Assembly: GCA_963749035.1 (NCBI GenBank)
Contig: CAVVKW010000004.1
Location: 1,054,001-1,118,000 of the forward strand
Source: CAVVKW01 sp963749035
Lineage (GTDB): Bacteria > Verrucomicrobiota > Verrucomicrobiia > Chthoniobacterales > JAATET01
Length of the DNA: 64,000 bases
Direction of reading: 5' to 3'
In this document: positions 58,551-64,000 of the stretch, one piece after another
How the letters are laid out: each line of letters starts with the position of its first letter
Numbering within the stretch: the stretch's first letter is position 1
Program-made: the position numbers and the translations under genes
The notes under the pieces: generated by a model
Seen by the model: only the letters and a program-made list of their open reading frames with translations
What the model was told of the DNA's origin: nothing
Database searches by the model: none

Positions 58551-59429
58551 ATGAAACTTAAAGTTCTCTTCATCGCAGCCGCTATCGCCGTCAGCACCAC
58601 TGGTTTCAGTATTCCTTCGGCTCAAGCACAATCTGGTAGTCTGACGACCCAGTTCGGGCCCGACACGAGTAGCGGAGACGAAGGAATGATGTTTGATATT
58701 CTCGCCCTGCGACCACTCACGGTCACTGGCGTCCAGTTTGCTTTCGAAAATCTGCCCCTCACCGATAGCGTCGAGATTTTCACGAAGCCCGGCTCATACG
58801 TTGGCAGCGAGGCTGCGCCTGGGAACTGGACCCTAAACGGTGCCGGGCTCGTCACCGTGAGTGCGTTGGAAGCTCCGTCCCCCATCCTCTTCCTGTCGAG
58901 CCCGGTTGCCCTGCCCGCTGGGGGCCAGATTGGAATGAACGTCCTCCGTGACTCCGGTTCCGGACCGAACGTGGCGACCGAACCCGGCACCCAAAGCGGA
59001 ACCGTTGCCGCCTTCGACGCCAATCTTATCATCTTCGAAGGCATTGATGCCAACGGCAACTTCGTCGGTCCAGGCACGCAGAATCGTATCCCCCACGTCA
59101 CCGTCCACTACACCCTCACCGACCTCGCCGCACCGACGGTCAGCGTGATCGGTGCAAATCGCATCCGAGCGACCGAACCCCGCGTCCGCATCGACGGAAT
59201 CGCGTCCGACGACGTCGGGATTAACTCCGTCCGCGTCCGCTTCAAGCGCCAACGCAACAACGGCACCACCCGGAAGGTGACGCGCTTCCTGCCGTTCGAT
59301 CCGACCACCGGCCTCTTTCGCATCAAGGTTCGCACCTTCGTCGGTCGCAATCCCGTCCGATTCAACGTCACGGACACGGCTGGGAAGGCATCCGCCACCG
59401 CCAAAGCGGTGATCATCCGCAAGGATTAG
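58551..59429 (+). CDS. Exported protein with the shared C-terminal domain
   Basis: A 292-residue protein with signal peptide (about residues 1-26, ending AQAQ). ATG 58551 is chosen because AAAGG lies 9 nt upstream and the signal peptide starts there. Residues 30-190 are a beta-rich domain (LTTQFGPDTSSGDEGMMFDI, LRPLTVTGVQFAF) resembling PEP-CTERM-type or secreted beta-sandwich proteins, with no catalytic motif. The C-terminal domain (about 194-292) begins LAAPTVSVIG and ends NPVRFNVTDTAGKASAT then AKAVIIRKD, similar to the ends of the giant propeller and PQQ-type proteins. Followed by a strong terminator. Function unknown. Confidence 0.72.
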   Translation: MKLKVLFIAAAIAVSTTGFSIPSAQAQSGSLTTQFGPDTSSGDEGMMFDILALRPLTVTGVQFAFENLPLTDSVEIFTKPGSYVGSEAAPGNWTLNGAGLVTVSALEAPSPILFLSSPVALPAGGQIGMNVLRDSGSGPNVATEPGTQSGTVAAFDANLIIFEGIDANGNFVGPGTQNRIPHVTVHYTLTDLAAPTVSVIGANRIRATEPRVRIDGIASDDVGINSVRVRFKRQRNNGTTRKVTRFLPFDPTTGLFRIKVRTFVGRNPVRFNVTDTAGKASATAKAVIIRKD

Positions 59430-59458
59430 TCCGCCCGTTACCCATCGCCCCTCGTCCC

Positions 59459-59489
59459 AACCGGTCCGGCACCCGCCGGACCGGTTTTT
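59459..59489 (+). terminator. Intrinsic terminator after the exported-protein gene
   Basis: A perfect 12-bp stem AACCGGTCCGGC / GCCGGACCGGTT (59459-59470 and 59475-59486) with a 4-nt loop, running into TTTCTATTTATTT. Confidence 0.92.
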
Positions 59490-59657
59490 CTATTTATTTA
59501 ACGCATCAGCGCTTCTCGGCACAGCAGCTCACCAGCAGCATAACGCCCAGCCTCGAGGAAACCCTTGGCGAACGAGTGGCGTTCCGTTATCTGGTCCGCA
59601 AGTTGCTCAACTCAGCGGCCCACCAATTTCAAGAACCTTCTCTAACTCTACGACCAC

Positions 59658-62141
59658 ATGGCTTCCAACGTCCCGCTCCAAACCGGCCTCGACACCTCCG
59701 CCGAGGGCATGAAAGCCCTCATCAGTAACCAGCTCACCTACTCCCTCGCCCGCGACCGATCCACGGCCACGAACCGCGACTGGTGGCTCGCCACGTCAAA
59801 GGCCGTCCAAGCGCTCATCATCGAGCGGATGATCGCCACCCAGGCCGCCCTTCACGAAAACAACGTCAAACGCGTTTACTACCTTTCCCTCGAGTTCCTC
59901 ATGGGACGCCTTTACAGCAATAGCCTCTACTCCGCCGGCGTGAACGAGGAAGTCGAGAAGGCACTCGTCGAGCTCGGCCTCGAACCTGACGAAATCCGCC
60001 ACGAAGAATATGACATGGGCCTCGGCAACGGCGGCCTCGGCCGTCTCGCCGCGTGCTTTCTCGATTCCCTCGCCACCCTCGATCTTCCAGCCGTGGGCTA
60101 CGGCATCCACTACAAATACGGGCTTTTCCGTCAGGAGTTCGTCAACGGCCACCAGGTCGAGCACCCCGACGACTGGATGAAATTCGGCACGCCCTGGGAG
60201 ATCGTTCGCCCGGAGCACTCCTGCGAGATCGAAATCTACGGCGAGGTCGAAAACGTCTTCGACGACCGTGGGAATTACGTCCCCAAGTGGACCGGCACCC
60301 GCAAACTCATCGGAATCCCCTACGACATCCCGATCCCCGGCTTCGACACCCCGATGGTAAATTACCTCCGGCTCTGGGAATCCCGCGCCTCGGAAGAATT
60401 CGACTTCGCCGCCTTCAACCGCGGCGGCTACAGCGAAGCCGTTCACGACAAGAACGTCTCCGAAACTGTCTCCAAGGTCCTTTACCCGAACGATGCGACC
60501 GAGTCCGGCAAGGAACTCCGACTCGTTCAGCAGTATTTCTTCGTCGCCTGTTCGCTCAAGGACATCATTCGGCGCTTCCGCAAAACCAACGACGACCTGG
60601 CGACCTTCCCCGACAAAGCCGCCATCCAGCTCAACGACACCCATCCAGCCATCGCCATCGTCGAGCTCATGCGGCTCTTTCACGATGAGGAGGGAATGGA
60701 CTGGGATACCGCGTGGGATCTCGTCACCCGCACCTTCGCCTACACGAATCACACCCTCCTTCCCGAGGCTCTCGAGAAGTGGAGCGTCGCGCTTTTCGAG
60801 AAAGTGCTTCCCCGCCACCTTCAGCTCATCTTCGAGATCAACAAGCGCTTCCTCGACACCGTCGAAGAGCGTTGGCCCGGAGACGCCGCCAAGAAGCGCA
60901 CGCTTTCGCTCATCGAGGAAGGCAATGGCAAGATGGTCCGCATGGCCCACCTCAGTGTCGTCGGCAGTCACAGTGTCAACGGCGTCGCCGCACTCCACAC
61001 CCGCCTTCTGAAGAGCGATCTCTTCCCCGAATTCGACGAACTCTACCCCGGCAAGTTCAACAACAAGACCAACGGCATCACCCCACGACGCTGGCTCCTC
61101 GCCTGCAACCCCGCCCTCAGCAAACTCATCACCGACAAGATCGGACACGGCTGGGAGAAAAAACTCGAACTTCTCCGTGGCATCGAGCCCTACGCCGACG
61201 ACCCCGCGTTCCAACGCGAGTTCATGGCCATCAAGCGCGCCAACAAAGCCTTCCTCGCTGGCATCATCAAGCGGGACACCGGCGTGGACGTCAACCCAGA
61301 CGCCATGTTCGACGTCCAGATCAAGCGCCTGCACGAATACAAACGCCAGCACCTCAATCTCCTCCACATCCTCGCCCTCTACCGGCGGCTCCTGCAAAAT
61401 CCCGACCTCGACATCGCCCCGCGCGTCTTCATCTTCGCCGCCAAGGCCGCCCCGGGATACGAAATCGCCAAACTCATCATCAAGGCCATCAACGCCGTCG
61501 GCGCCACGATCAACGCCGACACCCGCATCAAGGACAAACTCAAGGTCGTCTTCCTGCCGAACTACCGCGTCTCCCTCGCGCAGCGCATCGTCCCGGCCGC
61601 TGATCTCTCCGAACAGATCTCGACCGCCGGAAAGGAAGCCTCGGGCACCGGCAACATGAAGCTCGCCCTTAACGGCGCCCTCACCATCGGAACCATGGAC
61701 GGCGCCAACGTCGAGATCCACGAGGAAGTCGGTGACGAGAACATCTTCATCTGCGGTCTGACCGTCGAGGAAGTCACCGCCCTCAAAAAGAAAGGCTACA
61801 ACCCGAGCGACTACTACAATTCCAACGAAGAACTCCGCGCTGTCGTCGACTGGGTTGGCTCGAACTACTTCACCCCCGACGAGCCGGGTTGTCTCACCAA
61901 GCTTCGCGACAACCTCATTCAAAGCGACCCCTTCCTCGTCCTCGCCGACTACCAAAGCTACGTCGAGTGCCAGGAACGAGTCGACGAAGCCTTCAAGGAC
62001 TCCGCCCGCTGGGCGAAAATGGCGATCCTGAATACCGCTCGCGTCGGCAAGTTCTCGAGCGACCGCACCATCGCCCAATACGCCAAGGAGATCTGGGACA
62101 TCGAGCCACTCGACGTCGAGCGCCGCAAGTCCGACCGGTAG
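59658..62141 (+). CDS. glgP: Glycogen/starch phosphorylase
   Basis: PLP-dependent enzyme that releases glucose 1-phosphate from glycogen by phosphorolysis. The 827 residues match the usual 800-840 length. Motifs: RVYYLSLEFLMGRLYSNSLY near the N terminus, GNGGLGRLAACFLDSLATLD (about residues 123-142), the conserved KFNNKTNGITPRRWL (about 469-483), and the PLP site with K668 in SGTGNMKLALNGALTIGTMD followed by GANVEI. Start ATG 59658, without an obvious Shine-Dalgarno sequence. The second half carries the usual DVQIKRLHEYKRQ motif. Single-gene unit with a repeat after the stop. Confidence 0.96.
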   Translation: MASNVPLQTGLDTSAEGMKALISNQLTYSLARDRSTATNRDWWLATSKAVQALIIERMIATQAALHENNVKRVYYLSLEFLMGRLYSNSLYSAGVNEEVEKALVELGLEPDEIRHEEYDMGLGNGGLGRLAACFLDSLATLDLPAVGYGIHYKYGLFRQEFVNGHQVEHPDDWMKFGTPWEIVRPEHSCEIEIYGEVENVFDDRGNYVPKWTGTRKLIGIPYDIPIPGFDTPMVNYLRLWESRASEEFDFAAFNRGGYSEAVHDKNVSETVSKVLYPNDATESGKELRLVQQYFFVACSLKDIIRRFRKTNDDLATFPDKAAIQLNDTHPAIAIVELMRLFHDEEGMDWDTAWDLVTRTFAYTNHTLLPEALEKWSVALFEKVLPRHLQLIFEINKRFLDTVEERWPGDAAKKRTLSLIEEGNGKMVRMAHLSVVGSHSVNGVAALHTRLLKSDLFPEFDELYPGKFNNKTNGITPRRWLLACNPALSKLITDKIGHGWEKKLELLRGIEPYADDPAFQREFMAIKRANKAFLAGIIKRDTGVDVNPDAMFDVQIKRLHEYKRQHLNLLHILALYRRLLQNPDLDIAPRVFIFAAKAAPGYEIAKLIIKAINAVGATINADTRIKDKLKVVFLPNYRVSLAQRIVPAADLSEQISTAGKEASGTGNMKLALNGALTIGTMDGANVEIHEEVGDENIFICGLTVEEVTALKKKGYNPSDYYNSNEELRAVVDWVGSNYFTPDEPGCLTKLRDNLIQSDPFLVLADYQSYVECQERVDEAFKDSARWAKMAILNTARVGKFSSDRTIAQYAKEIWDIEPLDVERRKSDR

Positions 62142-62156
62142 TCCGAGGTTCGGCCA

Positions 62157-62188
62157 AAATCCTTCGCGTCTTCGCGTCCTCGCGTGAT
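62157..62188 (+). repeat. Dispersed TTCGCG-type repeat after glgP
   Basis: AAATCCTTCGCGTCTTCGCG followed by TCCTCGCGTGATG: three TTCGCG-type units ending in CGCGTGA. It matches the second block of 28655-28723 and the arms of the element at 1162-1316. It lies in the gap between the convergent glgP and esterase genes. Confidence 0.65.
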
Positions 62189-62218
62189 GCCCGCTCAGGT
62201 TCGGACGTCGTTCCGCCG

Positions 62219-62956
62219 TTATCGGCCCAGCAAATAGACCTCCGCCATCCTCCGCCAGTAGTAGCCGCGATGCGCCCGCTCGTTCCAAAGGTATATCTGA
62301 TGGCCGACGTCCTTGCCGGCCAGAATGTCACTGAGTGCCTCGTTATTTTCGCGGAACGGATCCTCCCTTCCCACCGTCAACAAGATGTCCATCTGCCGCA
62401 AATGCTTCAGGTGATCCTCCCGCCCCAGGTGCGGTAGAAAGTGCGTCGGCGTGTTGAAGTAAATCTTCTCGTCGTAATACCCGTCGAACAGGTCCCGGAA
62501 ATGCTCGACGTTCAGCGTCAAGTCATACCGACCGGAAAACGCCAGCAATCTCGTGAAAAGGTGAGGATGCCGAAACGCCACGTTCGCCGCGTGAAATGCG
62601 CCGAGACTGCAACCGTGAGCCGTCACGCTCCGATGCGGGTTGATCGCAGTCATCAGCGGGAAGACCTCGTGGACGACGTAATCCTCGTATTGGGAATGCC
62701 GTTCGATGCGGCCCGTCGGGTGAGCCCAGTGGCAGTAGAAGCTCTCGCAATCAACACTATCCAAGCAGAAGACCTGCAGCCCCCCCGCTTCGATCTTCGG
62801 ACGCAGGACCTCGATCATCCGCATGTCCTCGTATTCGTAAAACCGTCCGCCGCGCGTCGGAAAAACGAGCATTTTCGGACCACTCTTCCCGAAGACAAGC
62901 AGCTCCATGTCGCGACCAAGTCGCGGACTCCACCACTTGTGATATTCCCGGTTCAT
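62219..62956 (-). CDS. Esterase of the alpha/beta-hydrolase fold (putative esterase/D-like family)
   Basis: A 245-residue protein. The nucleophile is S117 in GCSLGAFHAAN (GxSxG type). The pattern MLVFPTRGGRFYEYED near the N terminus, VFCLDSVDCESFYC, and RYDLTLNVEHFRDLFDGYYD further on fits the esterase (EstD/feruloyl-esterase-like) family often annotated as 'esterase family protein'. The likely acid is in the VGREDPFREN region and the His in the NERAHRGYYWRR segment. ATG 62956 gives MNREYHKWWSPRLGR, a typical start; a GTG at 63001 would overlap the upstream gene. Substrate unknown. Confidence 0.8.
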   Translation of the reverse strand: MNREYHKWWSPRLGRDMELLVFGKSGPKMLVFPTRGGRFYEYEDMRMIEVLRPKIEAGGLQVFCLDSVDCESFYCHWAHPTGRIERHSQYEDYVVHEVFPLMTAINPHRSVTAHGCSLGAFHAANVAFRHPHLFTRLLAFSGRYDLTLNVEHFRDLFDGYYDEKIYFNTPTHFLPHLGREDHLKHLRQMDILLTVGREDPFRENNEALSDILAGKDVGHQIYLWNERAHRGYYWRRMAEVYLLGR

Positions 62957-62997
62957 TGCCAGCCGAATAGGTTCGCAGCATAGGCGCAAAACCTTCG

Positions 62998-63984
62998 TCA
63001 CAAGTCCCGAAAAAAATCGTCAATTTCCCGTAACAATCTTTCGTTTTCTTCGCTCTGCTCCGGATACTCGAAGTGACCCGCCTTGAGCACGAAAAGCTCT
63101 CTCACCCCCGCCAGCGAATTATGAACCGCAAATTGCCCGGCAGGTGCCACCGCCGGATCGAAAAGCGCGCACGCACAATGGACGGGCTGTTTCGTAAACT
63201 TCGCCGATATCGCCGCGTCGTAATAGCCCAGCGTGGACATCGCCTCAGGGTGCCGCTTCAGAAAAGCCTGCACGCTCGCCGCACTCCCAACGGACCCCAG
63301 TTTGGCTCGTAGGGGCTGATTCCCAAACGTCGGCACGCAATAGTGCGCCCGCTTGATCCGATCGTCCCACGGAACCGCCATCGCTCCGATTCCGCCACCA
63401 AAGCTAATTCCAAGGTAACCAACGTGCCCCACCACCCCGGGAGAAATCCGCTCCAGCGCACTCACTCCGATCCACACGTCATCGACACAACCCCCGATCA
63501 CGTAGCGATCGCGATCGTGAATGTTGTGCAAAACGTGCCAGGCCGCGTCCCCGGACACTCGCGGATGCCGACTCTTCCCCAGCCCTCGCGAACACGGGAA
63601 GAGATACGCCGCGTCCTTCATGGGCAGGTGAAAATCCGGCCAGTCGCGCCCGCCGTATCCGTGACCCACAACGAAGCCGCGCCTCGGTGCTTCCTTCAAC
63701 GGAATCAGCGCCCATCCGCGAATTTCCGTCCGCTTCGTCGACGAATAAACCACCTCCCAGACCCGCCAACCGTCGCGATCCTCCCCCGTGTCTTTCAGTC
63801 GGACCCTGGGTTTCACCTCGACCGCCCGCGCGTAACGATCCCGCCAAAACTCCTCGAAATCATCCGGCGCCGAGGGCGCCTCGACCTTCAGCAACGCCGC
63901 CAGATCATACCCGTGACTCGGATCGAACCGAAAGTCATGCTCGCTGATTGACGCGTCGTCCATCACCGCAGTCCTCGCAACCAT
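62998..63984 (-). CDS. Acetylxylan esterase family (AXE1) hydrolase
   Basis: A 328-residue alpha/beta hydrolase of the AXE1/cephalosporin-C deacetylase family, which removes acetyl groups from xylan or small sugars. Visible: DDFEEFWRDRYARA near residue 41, FVVGHGYGGRDW (104-115), nucleophile S194 in GYLGISFGGGIGA, acid D277 in ALFDPAVAPAGQF and H304 in KAGHFEYPEQ, a complete triad in the usual order. No signal peptide, so it is probably cytoplasmic. ATG 63984 is near the window edge; ATG 63963 is the alternative. The stop lies 41 nt before the start of the next esterase gene, so the two form an operon. Confidence 0.87.
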   Translation of the reverse strand: MVARTAVMDDASISEHDFRFDPSHGYDLAALLKVEAPSAPDDFEEFWRDRYARAVEVKPRVRLKDTGEDRDGWRVWEVVYSSTKRTEIRGWALIPLKEAPRRGFVVGHGYGGRDWPDFHLPMKDAAYLFPCSRGLGKSRHPRVSGDAAWHVLHNIHDRDRYVIGGCVDDVWIGVSALERISPGVVGHVGYLGISFGGGIGAMAVPWDDRIKRAHYCVPTFGNQPLRAKLGSVGSAASVQAFLKRHPEAMSTLGYYDAAISAKFTKQPVHCACALFDPAVAPAGQFAVHNSLAGVRELFVLKAGHFEYPEQSEENERLLREIDDFFRDL

Positions 63985-64000
63985 TCCGCGGCCGCCATCC

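Noticed and set aside
59796..62288. An 830-codon open frame on the - strand opposite glgP
   Set aside because: It is antisense to glycogen phosphorylase and has the Val/Asp/Glu/Gly bias of a reverse-complement shadow. No motif.

Overview
This is a 64 kb, high-GC, chromosome-like segment of a Gram-negative bacterium. The best guess is Verrucomicrobiota or another PVC-group lineage. This is inferred from family content: LPS-type heptosyltransferase and Kdo-pathway isomerase, PEP-CTERM and pseudopilin-like secreted proteins, a DUF4912 protein, delta-60/RCC1/PQQ-type exported propellers, Thr-Pro linkers, and many short dispersed intergenic repeats. There are no rRNA or tRNA genes, insertion sequences, phage genes or CRISPR arrays. 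The window is almost fully coding and genes switch strand often.

Layout. 1-6.6 kb (+): end of a small lipoprotein, GT9 heptosyltransferase, ruvC, lipB, an inositol-monophosphatase-family enzyme, ispF, then zwf with its partner opcA. 6.8-14.8 kb (mostly -): an FHA-ABC-permease fusion, an OmpA-like lipoprotein, small proteins and smc. 15-22.2 kb: M20 peptidase, HtrA protease, a Ser/Trp-repeat DUF4912 protein, a XerC/D recombinase, 5-FTHF cyclo-ligase and an MBL hydrolase. 22.3-26 kb (-): a two-subunit ABC exporter with one degenerate ATP site. 26.1-28.5 kb (+): exbB-exbD-tonB. 28.7-31 kb (+): a cobalamin riboswitch followed by three overlapping genes, namely a PEP-CTERM exported protein, a pseudopilin-like protein and a DUF6580 membrane protein. 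31-35.5 kb: glycosyltransferase, kdsD-type isomerase, nucleotidyltransferase, EF-P and an EF-hand protein. 35.8-45.6 kb: a GH43-like/PA14 protein and a 2,493-residue exported propeller protein. 45.7-51.6 kb (+): a tripartite RND efflux operon. 51.7-59.4 kb: a PQQ-propeller protein, the glycine cleavage operon gcvT-gcvH-gcvP (-), and a small exported protein. 59.7-64 kb: glycogen phosphorylase and two esterases.

How the parts work together. zwf/opcA and glgP serve central carbon and glycogen metabolism. The gcv operon handles glycine and one-carbon flux, and lipB supplies the lipoate that GcvH needs. exbB-exbD-tonB sits directly upstream of the riboswitch cassette, so outer-membrane energisation and a probable corrinoid-responsive function are side by side.

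The three most interesting signals are: (1) the B12-riboswitch cassette, whose three products have no established role in cobalamin use; (2) a C-terminal domain ending in a [VI]-x-I-I-R motif shared by three otherwise unrelated exported proteins; (3) short reiterated phrase-like repeats lying immediately upstream of start codons of at least six genes, in place of a clear Shine-Dalgarno sequence, with one such phrase also inserted in frame in smc.
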